NCBI GenBank assembly: GCA_050260775.1
Contig: JBLNCP010000029.1
Location: 1-64,000 of the forward strand
Direction: 5' to 3'
From: CALABS01 sp050260775
GTDB taxonomy: Bacteria; Pseudomonadota; Alphaproteobacteria; Rhodospirillales; Magnetospirillaceae
Length of the DNA stretch: 64,000 bases
Below are positions 26,794 to 34,887 of the stretch, piece by piece (the stretch's first letter is position 1; every line of letters begins with the position of its first letter). Under the pieces are notes generated by a model. That model worked only from the letters and a program-made list of their open reading frames with translations. It was not told the origin of the DNA and made no database searches. A program made the translations under genes and the position numbers.

Positions 26794-29697
26794 ATGGCCG
26801 TCGAGACCCACAATTACAAGGGATATGAGGTCGCCATCACCGACCGGACGGACACCGGAACGATCCCGGATGGAGCCTCCTTCTACACTTATTGGTATAT
26901 AGGCAATAGTTCAAAAATCCTCTCATATTCCGAAGTGTTGGGGTCGGAGTGGGTGTATCATTATTACAATGTTAATCATAAGGACGTTTCGGTCGGGTCT
27001 AGAACAATATTCAGCGGCGCCGAGTTCACCTATTATAAAAACGGATTTATAATTATTGGCGACCTTTCGTTTGATGGAGAAATTTCAAAAGTTGGAGGGA
27101 ATCCGTCTTTCACCGTGTCTTACTACGCCTACGATGTGACAACTGGAGTCCTCCAGACACTCGCGACGGGGGCGGGATCTGCTGGTGTATCGTCTTTCGT
27201 TTATAATGGCGGCGATACTGATCCCTACGTCATCGGTTTTGGCGAGAAATTTGCTCCGTTTTACCTAAATCGTCCGGGATGGACGGAGGGACCGGATCAG
27301 TTTCCATTTGATCCGGGTAAGTTTCCAAACGTCTCTAATTATTTGAGCCAAGCCAACATCATCGACGCCCTGGGCGGAGACGATTTCGTCAATTCCGGCA
27401 AGGGCAACGACACCGTCTATGGGGGGGACGGCGCCGATACCCTGTATGGCGATTTCGGCGACGACAAGCTGTTTGGCGGTGCCGGCAACGACACCTTGGA
27501 TGGTGGCGGCAACAAGGACGTGCTGACGGGCGGAGTCGGCGACGATGTGTACCGGTTGTGGTCAACCAATGAGAAGGTGGTCGAATTGCCTGGCGAGGGC
27601 AAGGACACGGTCATCTTCAGCGGGTACTTCAACCAGAACAAATGCACCTTGCCGGACAATGTCGAGGACCTGGTGTTGACCGACGCGCCCAAAGGGGCGC
27701 TCCTCAAAGGCAATTCGCTGTCCAACACCATCGCCGGCTTCACGGGCAACGACACCATCATTGGCGAAGGCGGCGAGGACGTCGTCGCCATGCACGGGAT
27801 GCGCGACAACTACGGTATCTCGCGGAAGTCCAACACGGAGTTCCAGTTCGTCAGCTTGGTCGACGGCACGGACGTGGTCAGCGGCGTGGAGGTCATCCGC
27901 TTCCTGGATTGTGACGTCAACGTTCGCGACCTGATGAACGTCCCCAGCAAATTCGACGATCTCCTGCGCGGCACCGACGGGGTGGATATCCTGGGGGGGC
28001 TGGAGGGCAACGACACTTTGGACGGCGGCATCGGGGCCGACACCCTGGAAGGCGGCGCCGGTGACGACGTCTACGTCGTCGACGATCTCGGCGATGTCGT
28101 GTCCGAGGCGGCGTCGGCAGGGCGGGACACGGTTCGCACGAGCCTTGGCGCCTATACCTTGGGCGCCAACCTGGAAAGCCTGGAATACACCGGTGCGGGA
28201 GATTTCGCGGGGACCGGCAACGACCTCGTCAACGTGCTCACCGGTGGGGACGGCAATGATATCCTCGACGGGGGCAAGGGCGCCGATACCCTGATCGGCG
28301 GCGCCGGCAACGACGTCTACGTGATCGACGACGCCAAGGATGGGGTGCGGGACAGCGGTGGCAGCGACACCATCCGGACTGCGATGGCCAGTTTCAGTCT
28401 CGCCAAGCTCGCGGCGATCGAGACTCTGCAATATACCGGGGCCGGCGCGTTTGTCGGCACCGGCAATGATTTCGCCAACACGATCATCGGGGGGGGCGGC
28501 AAGGATACGCTGATCGGCGGCAAGGGCGACGACCGCCTGGTCGCGATGGGGGGCGGCGACCGGCTGGACGGGGGCGACGGCGATGGCGACGTCGCCGTCC
28601 TGCAGGCCGGTGGCTGGACGGTCAGCCGCAAGAGCGCAACCGAGACCTTGTTGACCAAGGGCGGCGATGTCGTGTCGCTGACCGGGATCGAATGGCTTGA
28701 GTTTGGCGGCGAGGCTCCGGTCAGTTGGACATCGCTCATCGCCAACGTCGCCTCGGATTTCAACGACGTCTTCACCGCCGATGGGATCGCAGGCCGATAT
28801 GCCGGCGGCAAGGGTGATGATGCCTATGCCGTCGATGACTTCGCCGACGAGGTCCAGGAACTGGCGGGCGGGGGCATCGATCTCGTCGATTGCAAGCTGG
28901 CGATCTACACCCTGCCCGATCAGGTCGAGCGGCTTGCGTTTTCCGGTGACGGACCATTCGAGGGCCATGGCAACGCCCTGGCCAACATCATCACCGGCGG
29001 CTCCGGTGCCGACCTGCTGGACGGGGGTGCCGGGGCCGATACCTTGATTGGCGGGTCAGGGGCCGACACCTACCGGGTCGATAACGCCAAGGACGTGGTG
29101 ATCGAGACGTCGGGTTCCGACATCGACATTATCGAGACCGCGCTGGCCAAGTTCTCCCTGTCCAAAATCGCCATGGTGGAGACGCTTGTCTACGGCGGCG
29201 CTGCCGGGTTCACCGGCACCGGCAACGATCTCGACAATACCGTTCGCGGCGGTGCCGGCAAGGATGTGCTGGCAGGGGGCGGCGGGAACGACCGCCTGGT
29301 CGGTTTGGGCGGCGATGACCAGTTGAAGGGTGAGGCCGGCGACGACACCCTCGAGGGAGGCGGCGGGAACGATACGTTGACTGGGGGAACTGGGGCCGAC
29401 CGCTTCGTCTTCGCGCAGCCATCGGACGGCAAGGACATGGTCACCGACTTCCAGCACGCCTTCGACAAGATCGCCATTTCCGTCGCGGGGTTCGACGGCG
29501 ACTTGACGGCCGGCGCCCTCCCGGCGGAGGCGTTCTTTATTGGCGCGCCTGCGGATAGCCAGGATGCAGCGCTGCGCTTCGTCAGCGACGGCAAGACGTT
29601 GTGGTACGAACCTGACGGCAATGCCGCCCACGCCGTCGCCATCGCGACCTTCTCGAAGGCCGTGACACTGACGGCGGACGACCTCCTGCTGATCTAG
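26794..29697 (+). CDS. RTX (haemolysin-type calcium-binding) secreted protein
   Basis: The 967-residue protein has an N-terminal domain (about 1-190) of unknown type, rich in Tyr and Asn, followed by several blocks of glycine/aspartate nonapeptides such as GGAGNDTLDGG and GGDGADTLYG, about 100 residues apart and joined by beta segments like TLGANLESLEYTGAG. The C-terminus (ATFSKAVTLTADDLLLI) is a likely type I secretion signal. No ABC/HlyD/TolC set adjoins it. The first 570 bases are much richer in A/T than the repeat part, so the N-terminal domain may have been joined to a resident RTX scaffold. Confidence 0.88.
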   Translation: MAVETHNYKGYEVAITDRTDTGTIPDGASFYTYWYIGNSSKILSYSEVLGSEWVYHYYNVNHKDVSVGSRTIFSGAEFTYYKNGFIIIGDLSFDGEISKVGGNPSFTVSYYAYDVTTGVLQTLATGAGSAGVSSFVYNGGDTDPYVIGFGEKFAPFYLNRPGWTEGPDQFPFDPGKFPNVSNYLSQANIIDALGGDDFVNSGKGNDTVYGGDGADTLYGDFGDDKLFGGAGNDTLDGGGNKDVLTGGVGDDVYRLWSTNEKVVELPGEGKDTVIFSGYFNQNKCTLPDNVEDLVLTDAPKGALLKGNSLSNTIAGFTGNDTIIGEGGEDVVAMHGMRDNYGISRKSNTEFQFVSLVDGTDVVSGVEVIRFLDCDVNVRDLMNVPSKFDDLLRGTDGVDILGGLEGNDTLDGGIGADTLEGGAGDDVYVVDDLGDVVSEAASAGRDTVRTSLGAYTLGANLESLEYTGAGDFAGTGNDLVNVLTGGDGNDILDGGKGADTLIGGAGNDVYVIDDAKDGVRDSGGSDTIRTAMASFSLAKLAAIETLQYTGAGAFVGTGNDFANTIIGGGGKDTLIGGKGDDRLVAMGGGDRLDGGDGDGDVAVLQAGGWTVSRKSATETLLTKGGDVVSLTGIEWLEFGGEAPVSWTSLIANVASDFNDVFTADGIAGRYAGGKGDDAYAVDDFADEVQELAGGGIDLVDCKLAIYTLPDQVERLAFSGDGPFEGHGNALANIITGGSGADLLDGGAGADTLIGGSGADTYRVDNAKDVVIETSGSDIDIIETALAKFSLSKIAMVETLVYGGAAGFTGTGNDLDNTVRGGAGKDVLAGGGGNDRLVGLGGDDQLKGEAGDDTLEGGGGNDTLTGGTGADRFVFAQPSDGKDMVTDFQHAFDKIAISVAGFDGDLTAGALPAEAFFIGAPADSQDAALRFVSDGKTLWYEPDGNAAHAVAIATFSKAVTLTADDLLLI

Positions 29698-29734
29698 CGG
29701 GCGGCGGAACAGATCGGATCGACTGCGGGGAAAT

Positions 29735-29827
29735 TGGCGGAGGGAGAGGGATTCGAACCCTCGATACGGCTCAACACCGTATACACACTTTCCAGGCGTG
29801 CGCCTTCAACCGCTCGGCCACCCCTCC
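29735..29827 (-). tRNA. tRNA-Ser (anticodon GGA)
   Basis: The minus strand folds into a class II tRNA: acceptor arm GGAGGGG paired with TCCCTCC, anticodon loop CTGGAAA giving GGA, a long variable arm (TACGGTGTTGAGCCGTA), T arm with GGTTCGAATCC and an encoded CCA after discriminator G, as serine tRNAs require. It reads UCC/UCU codons. It lies 37 bases after the RTX gene on the other strand. Confidence 0.97.
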
Positions 29828-30002
29828 GCATCGGACCGGGGTCCGACGAAGCGCGGAAAATACACGAGCGACCGGAAGCGTGCAACACCCCGTTTCGAAT
29901 CGCCGCCGGAACGAAAATATCTTGAAATTTCCTTCGCTCAGGAGCAATTCTTGAACGGGGTTGTGAACAAGGGCGTTTAACGTCCATCCCGACGGGGGGA
30001 AA

Positions 30003-30296
30003 ATGCTGTTCGGACGAATCCTCGGTTGGCTGTTGATCGGTCTCGCCGCGATCATGGCGTCGGCCGATGCCGTCCTCGCCCTCGGGCCCGAGGAATATGC
30101 CGGCATCATCACCGCCGACGTGGTCACGCTGTTGACCGGCGACCCCTATGCCGGCGAGGTGGGGTGGCCGCTGCTCGCCAGGATCGAGCGGGCCCTGCTG
30201 CACCTGCCGGCCTGGACGGTGGTCATGGCCATGGGCGTGACCAGCCTCATCGCCTTCCGCAAGCGCACCCGCCGCTTCCGCTTCCGCCGCGCCTGA
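30003..30296 (+). CDS. Small membrane protein, hypothetical
   Basis: The 97-residue protein has two hydrophobic helices, about 4-26 and 70-84, and a basic tail (RKRTRRFRFRRA) that should lie in the cytoplasm. No known family is evident. GACGGGGGGAAA precedes the ATG and a hairpin terminator follows, both in favour of a real gene. Its role is unknown. Confidence 0.6.
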   Translation: MLFGRILGWLLIGLAAIMASADAVLALGPEEYAGIITADVVTLLTGDPYAGEVGWPLLARIERALLHLPAWTVVMAMGVTSLIAFRKRTRRFRFRRA

Positions 30297-30323
30297 GGGC
30301 GGGGCCTTTCATCCCTCGCCGTC

Positions 30324-30350
30324 AGCCCGCGCGTGACGCGGGCTTTGCCG
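30324..30350 (+). terminator. Hairpin after the small membrane-protein gene
   Basis: Arms AGCCCGCG / CGCGGGCT with a five-base loop, followed by a very short T run (TTTG). Probably a weak intrinsic terminator. Confidence 0.6.
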
Positions 30351-30391
30351 TGGCGCCGCCTTAGCGATCCCCGTGGAAGCGATCGCCGTGG

Positions 30392-30413
30392 ATCGCCGGG
30401 TCGAGCCCGGCGA
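30392..30413. repeat. Dispersed palindrome, GCCGGGTC(A/G)AGCCCGGC core, copy 1
   Basis: A near-perfect palindrome matching those at 38364-38386 and 56053-56075, each outside genes. See the finding on the repeat family. Confidence 0.75.
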
Positions 30414-30436
30414 TGACGACGATGGGAGGGGCGCGC

Positions 30437-31636
30437 CTACGCCACCTGCCCGGCGGTGAGGATGCGCTCCAGTTCCGCCACGCCGGCCGGCAGGTCGATC
30501 TTGCCGCCGACCGCCTGGATGCTCGACCCGAAGGCGTGCAGAGTGCGGAACACATGGTGGGCGCGGCACTGCTCGCCCATCTGGCCGATGCGCAGGATGT
30601 CGAGCCCGAACGCCCCCGAGATCTCGACGCGGTAGACGTGCGACATGTGGCGGCGGACCTCGTCGCCCGACACGCCGGCGGGCAGCTTGATGCCCACCAC
30701 CGAGTTCAGCCGCGCCTCGGGCGGCACGAACAGTTCGAGGCCCATGGCCTCGATGCCGGCCTGCAGCGCGGCCGAGCACAGTTCGTGGCGGTGGAAGCGC
30801 GCCGGCAGGGTCTCGATGCAGATCAGGCGCAGCGCCTCGTGCAGCGCCATGATGCCCGAGACCGGGGCGGTGTAATGGTAGGACTTCTGGTTCCAGAAGC
30901 GGTCGGCGAGGCGGGCGTCCAGGCACCAATGCACCATCGGCGCCTTGCGCGCCTCGACCACCTTCCAGGCGGCCTCCGAGAACGAGATCAGCGATACGCC
31001 CGGGATCGAGGACAGGCCCTTCTGGCCGCCGGTGATGACGCTGTCGACGCCCCAGGTGTCCATCTCCATCGCCATGGTCGAGAGCGTGCACACCGCGTCG
31101 ACCACCACCAGGCAGTCATAGGCATGGGCGATGGCGGAAATCTCGGGCAGATGGCGGTTGACCACGGTGTTGGAGGTCTCGCCCTGCACGATGGTCAGCA
31201 CGGCGGGGCGCACCCGCTTGAGGGCGGCCTCGATCGCCTCGGGCGACGCCGACTGGGCTTCCGGCACCTCCAGCAGGGTGACCTCGGCGCCGCAGCGGGT
31301 CGCCATCTCGGCCAGGCGGCGGCTGAAATAGCCGTTCACCACCGCCAGCACCCGGGTGCCCGGCTCGACCAGGTTGCACACCGCCATCTCCATGGCGGCC
31401 GAGGCGGGGCCGGCGACGCCCAGGATGCGCGCCGACTGCGACTGCACCACGTACTGGGTCATCAGCTTCACCTGCTCGATGACCCGGTTCATGGTCTCGC
31501 CCAGGTGGTTGATGACGATGGAATTGGCCGCCGCCACCTTGGCCGGCACCGGCACCGGGCCGGCTCCCATCATCAGGAGCGGCTCGTCGGGCAGGATGTG
31601 GTCGAGAGGCACGACGGAAGGGGGACGGTGGCGCAT
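30437..31636 (-). CDS. Class V aminotransferase (alanine-glyoxylate-aminotransferase-like)
   Basis: The 399-residue PLP enzyme has the cofactor lysine in TGGQKGLSS (Lys206) with the preceding VVVDAVCTL strand whose Asp binds the pyridine nitrogen, and an N-terminal GPVPVP element of class V transaminases that act on alanine, serine or pyridoxamine with glyoxylate or pyruvate. A choice between alanine-glyoxylate, serine-glyoxylate and pyridoxamine-pyruvate activity is not possible by eye. It stands as a single gene on the minus strand. Confidence 0.85.
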   Translation of the reverse strand: MRHRPPSVVPLDHILPDEPLLMMGAGPVPVPAKVAAANSIVINHLGETMNRVIEQVKLMTQYVVQSQSARILGVAGPASAAMEMAVCNLVEPGTRVLAVVNGYFSRRLAEMATRCGAEVTLLEVPEAQSASPEAIEAALKRVRPAVLTIVQGETSNTVVNRHLPEISAIAHAYDCLVVVDAVCTLSTMAMEMDTWGVDSVITGGQKGLSSIPGVSLISFSEAAWKVVEARKAPMVHWCLDARLADRFWNQKSYHYTAPVSGIMALHEALRLICIETLPARFHRHELCSAALQAGIEAMGLELFVPPEARLNSVVGIKLPAGVSGDEVRRHMSHVYRVEISGAFGLDILRIGQMGEQCRAHHVFRTLHAFGSSIQAVGGKIDLPAGVAELERILTAGQVA

Positions 31637-31742
31637 GACGGATGTCCAGAAGCGATGCCGGTGGAAAGGGAAGCACGCACCATAGGGGAGAGCGGGCCGC
31701 CCCGGAAGAGGGGAAGTTGGGTCAAGTTTTCCCGGGCGGGAA

Positions 31743-32267
31743 TTACCGATGGACCCGCAAGCTGGCCGCCAGCCGCACCGCCGTCTCGAAATCCGGCTGC
31801 ACCGGGATGATCCCGGCGGTCAGCATCAGGTTGTCGGACAGGCCGAAATCCTCGACCAGCATGCCGTGCTGCAGGCAGAACACCCGGCCGTCGTCGTCGC
31901 GGTCATGGGGCACCCGGGCGAGGTACTGATTGGTGTCCTCGCACCAGGGGATCACCGGCTTTCCCAGCGCCTCGGCGTAGCCCATCTCCCAGGCGGTGCC
32001 GGCGTCGGCGCCGGGGCCGCGGAACGGCGAGGTGCAGGCGATCACCACGTCGCACACCCGGATCTTGTCGACGTTGGCCTGGCGGATGGCGCGGGCCTGC
32101 TCCAGCGCTTCCGCGTCCTCGCCCACGTCGGACACGGTTCCGTCCAGCGGCGTGATCGCCTCCAGCCCATGCTTGCTGCAGGTCTCGCGCAGGTAGTCGA
32201 GCAGCGCCTTGGCGGCGGGATGGAAGATGGCGGGGCCGGCGAGATAGACGGTAAGATGGCTGGGCAT
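31743..32267 (-). CDS. Nucleoside 2-deoxyribosyltransferase family protein
   Basis: The 174-residue protein shows family hallmarks: VYLAGPAIF at the start, the DVVIACTSPFRGPGADAGTAWEMGYAEALGKPV block with an acidic nucleophile region, and a C-terminal strand. Members exchange bases on deoxyribonucleosides or hydrolyse nucleotides. The start MPSHLTVYL is internal to a longer frame and is chosen because it matches the family's first strand. Its start region overlaps the other-strand NYN gene's leader. Confidence 0.82.
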   Translation of the reverse strand: MPSHLTVYLAGPAIFHPAAKALLDYLRETCSKHGLEAITPLDGTVSDVGEDAEALEQARAIRQANVDKIRVCDVVIACTSPFRGPGADAGTAWEMGYAEALGKPVIPWCEDTNQYLARVPHDRDDDGRVFCLQHGMLVEDFGLSDNLMLTAGIIPVQPDFETAVRLAASLRVHR

Positions 32268-32325
32268 GGGCGTCCTTGTCCGAGCGGCAGGATGTCCCGC
32301 CACCTTATGCCCGGTTCCGGCCGGC

Positions 32326-32889
32326 ATGTCGAAGCGCATGTGGGGACGAGTGACGCGGTACGCGCTGATCGATTGCGAGAACCTCACCAGCCGGCGCCAC
32401 CTCGGCTGGGCGACGCGCTGGCGTGCCTTCGAGCGCATCGAGCTGTTCGGGCGCGCCTGGGCGGTGGCCCGCTGGCGACAAGCGTTCGCGCGCCTCGGCG
32501 TCGCGGCGCCGACGGTGACGCTGCTGCCCGACGACGCGCCGCCCCAGGCGGCCGACGCCATCATCCAGGCCCGACTGGCGGAGATCGCGGCCGCGTCCCC
32601 GCAGCCGCGATCACTGGTGCTGGCCTCCAACGACAGCGATTTCGCCCCCGATGTCGAGCGTCTGGCCGCCTCAGGGGTGGCGCTCGCGTGGGCGCGCGAT
32701 CCCCGCTCGCCGGTCGAGGCCGTGCGGCTGCTGGTCGAGGAATTGGGCCGAGGCGGGCCGGTACCTGCCGCCCGCGTGGGGGAAGTGCTGTGGACCCGCT
32801 ACGGCATCCGCGTCAACGGCCGGATGCGGGGTTGGGTCGCCCAGGCGGGACTGGTCTGGGACGGGGACGGGGTGATCGGGCCGGGCTAG
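32326..32889 (+). CDS. NYN-domain protein
   Basis: The 187-residue protein has the NYN/PIN-like nuclease pattern: RYALIDCENL with Asp16 at the first strand, then LVLASNDSDFAPDVERLA carrying the second acidic cluster, and a C-terminal OST-like tail (GEVLWTRYGIRVNGRMRGW). Such proteins are metal-dependent RNases or RNA-binding proteins. ATG at 32326 is preferred; earlier in-frame starts would overlap the deoxyribosyltransferase start on the opposite strand. It ends against the BolA gene with a four-base convergent overlap. Confidence 0.7.
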   Translation: MSKRMWGRVTRYALIDCENLTSRRHLGWATRWRAFERIELFGRAWAVARWRQAFARLGVAAPTVTLLPDDAPPQAADAIIQARLAEIAAASPQPRSLVLASNDSDFAPDVERLAASGVALAWARDPRSPVEAVRLLVEELGRGGPVPAARVGEVLWTRYGIRVNGRMRGWVAQAGLVWDGDGVIGPG

Positions 32890-33161
32890 GCCCCGGCCTC
32901 GCCGGGCGCCTTGGCGTCCAGCGCCATGGCGTGCACCGTTCCGGCGAGCTCGTCGGCCAGCAGGGCGTTGACCATGCGGTGGCGCTCGATGCGGGACTTG
33001 CCCGCGAAGGCCGGTGACACGATCTCTATGCGGAAATGGCTTTCGCCTCCGGGGCGGTGGCCGGCATGGCCGATGTGGCGGTTCGACTCGTCGATGACGG
33101 CGAGCCGGGTGGGGGCCAACCCCTCGGTGAGTTTTTGTTCGATCGCGGCGCGAACCTTCAA
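32886..33161 (-). CDS. BolA-family protein
   Basis: The 91-residue protein carries the BolA fold with the signature VIDESNRHIGHAGHRPGGESHFRIEIVSPAF. BolA proteins partner with monothiol glutaredoxins in iron-sulfur and iron regulation. The best start is TTG at 33161, with GGAGG six bases before; no in-frame ATG precedes it. It is divergent from the DnaJ-domain gene. Confidence 0.9.
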   Translation of the reverse strand: MKVRAAIEQKLTEGLAPTRLAVIDESNRHIGHAGHRPGGESHFRIEIVSPAFAGKSRIERHRMVNALLADELAGTVHAMALDAKAPGEAGA

Positions 33162-33272
33162 TGCGTCCTCCGATGGCTTGCCATGACCCCCCGGAAGTGG
33201 TACGGCCGGGGCGCGTCGTCAAGGCCCCTGCCGCCTTGCCAGCCCGGGCCCGAGCCCTCATTATGACCGACC

Positions 33273-33839
33273 ATGAAGGCCACTGGAACAAAGAGATCCT
33301 GGCGCATCGCCTACGACGAGCCCGACGCCAACCGCGCCGTGCGCCCGTGCGACCATCCCGGCTGCACCCAGGGCGGCGAATTCCGCGCGCCCCGCTCGCG
33401 CGACCATCTGAACGAATACTACTGGTTCTGCCTCGACCACGTGCGCGCCTACAATGCCTCATGGGACTATTACAAGGGCATGTCGTCCGACGAGATCGAG
33501 GCCGAGATCCGCAACTCGACCACGTGGCAGCGCCCGACCTGGCCGCTGGGCTCCAAGACTTCCAGCCGCAAGTTCTCCTTCGCCATGAACGACCCGTTCG
33601 GCTTCTTCGAGGACGACGCGGAGGAGGCGGCGCGAGCCCGCCCGCCCTCGCCCGAGGAGCAGGCGATGAAGGTGCTGGAGCTGGAGGGGCCGCTGACGCT
33701 GGCCACGCTCAAGGCCCGCTACAAGAAACTGGTGAAACGCCACCATCCCGACGCCAACGGCGGCGACAAGGCGGCGGAAGAGAAGTTCAAAGAGATCAAC
33801 CACGCCTACACCGTTCTCCTCAACAGCCTCAATGCATGA
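33273..33839 (+). CDS. DnaJ-domain protein with N-terminal Cys/His region
   Basis: The 188-residue protein ends in a J domain with the essential HPD in VKRHHPDANGG (near 165-175), which would stimulate an Hsp70. The N-terminal part has CDHPGC near 29 and a further FCLDH near 61, a plausible metal site, then an acidic linker (FGFFEDDAEEAA). It is a C-terminal-J type III protein, as known in many alphaproteobacteria upstream of cobS. It runs 36 bases before cobS and may be co-transcribed. Confidence 0.88.
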   Translation: MKATGTKRSWRIAYDEPDANRAVRPCDHPGCTQGGEFRAPRSRDHLNEYYWFCLDHVRAYNASWDYYKGMSSDEIEAEIRNSTTWQRPTWPLGSKTSSRKFSFAMNDPFGFFEDDAEEAARARPPSPEEQAMKVLELEGPLTLATLKARYKKLVKRHHPDANGGDKAAEEKFKEINHAYTVLLNSLNA

Positions 33840-33875
33840 GAGCCGGGGCTTACCCGGACGATCAAGGATCCAGTC

Positions 33876-34877
33876 ATGACCGCGAACACGCAAAGCCCGC
33901 TGGCCTCTGACCACCCGATGGCGATGCCCGACACCGAAGTCTCCGTCCGCGAGGTCTTCGGCATCGACATCGACATGAAGGTGCCGGCCTTCTCGGTCGG
34001 CAGCGAGCACGTGCCCGAGCTCGACCCGGCCTACCGCTTCGACCGCGACACCACGCTCGCCATCCTGGCCGGCTTCGCCTTCAATCGTCGCGTCATGGTC
34101 CAGGGCTACCACGGCACCGGCAAGTCGACGCACATCGAGCAGGTGGCGGCGCGCCTCAACTGGCCGTGCATCCGCGTCAACCTCGACAGCCACGTCAGCC
34201 GCATCGACCTGATCGGCAAGGACGCCATCGTGCTGAAGGAGGGCAAGCAGGTCACCGAGTTCCGCGAGGGCATCCTGCCGTGGGCGCTGCAGCACCCCTG
34301 CGCCCTGGTGTTCGACGAGTACGACGCCGGCCGTCCCGACGTGATGTTCGTGATCCAGCGCGTCCTCGAGGTCGAGGGCCGCCTCACCCTGCTGGACCAG
34401 AACCGGGTGATCCGTCCGCATCCCGCCTTCCGCCTGTTCGCCACCGCCAACACGGTGGGCCTGGGCGACACCACCGGCCTCTATCACGGCACGCAGCAGA
34501 TCAACCAGGGCCAGATGGACCGCTGGAACATCGTGGCGACGCTCAACTACCTCGAGCACGACGCCGAGGTCGAGATCGTCTGCGCCAAGCTGGCGGGCTA
34601 TGCCGACAAGGACGGCCGCGAGACGGTCGGCCGCATGGTCTCGCTGGCCGACCTGTCGCGCCAGGGCTTCATGAACGGCGACATCTCGACCGTGATGAGC
34701 CCGCGCACCGTGATCACCTGGGCCGAGAACGCCAAGATCTTCGGCGACGTCGCCTTCGCCTTCCGCGTGACCTTCCTCAACAAGTGCGACGAGGTCGAGC
34801 GGCCGATCATCGCCGAGTACTACCAGCGCTGCTTCGGCGTCGAACTGCCCGAGGCGCCGGCCCGGGTGGCGATGTAA
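33876..34877 (+). CDS. cobS: Aerobic cobaltochelatase subunit CobS
   Basis: The 333-residue AAA+ ATPase has Walker A GYHGTGKST at 77-85 and Walker B ALVFDEYDAG near 146. With CobT and CobN it drives Co2+ insertion into hydrogenobyrinic acid a,c-diamide in the aerobic B12 pathway. Length and the N-terminal VFGIDIDMKVPAFS match the family. It is followed by cobT at 10 bases; the product feeds B12-dependent enzymes such as the mutase at 38.4 kb. Confidence 0.95.
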   Translation: MTANTQSPLASDHPMAMPDTEVSVREVFGIDIDMKVPAFSVGSEHVPELDPAYRFDRDTTLAILAGFAFNRRVMVQGYHGTGKSTHIEQVAARLNWPCIRVNLDSHVSRIDLIGKDAIVLKEGKQVTEFREGILPWALQHPCALVFDEYDAGRPDVMFVIQRVLEVEGRLTLLDQNRVIRPHPAFRLFATANTVGLGDTTGLYHGTQQINQGQMDRWNIVATLNYLEHDAEVEIVCAKLAGYADKDGRETVGRMVSLADLSRQGFMNGDISTVMSPRTVITWAENAKIFGDVAFAFRVTFLNKCDEVERPIIAEYYQRCFGVELPEAPARVAM

Positions 34878-34887
34878 GGACCGGATC

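Noticed and set aside
29697..30003. Integrase, attachment-site repeat or phage remnant around tRNA-Ser
   Set aside because: No direct repeat of the tRNA 3' end and no integrase gene visible within the window.
33840..33875. Cobalamin riboswitch before cobS or the mutase gene
   Set aside because: The leaders are too short and show no B12-box-like segment.
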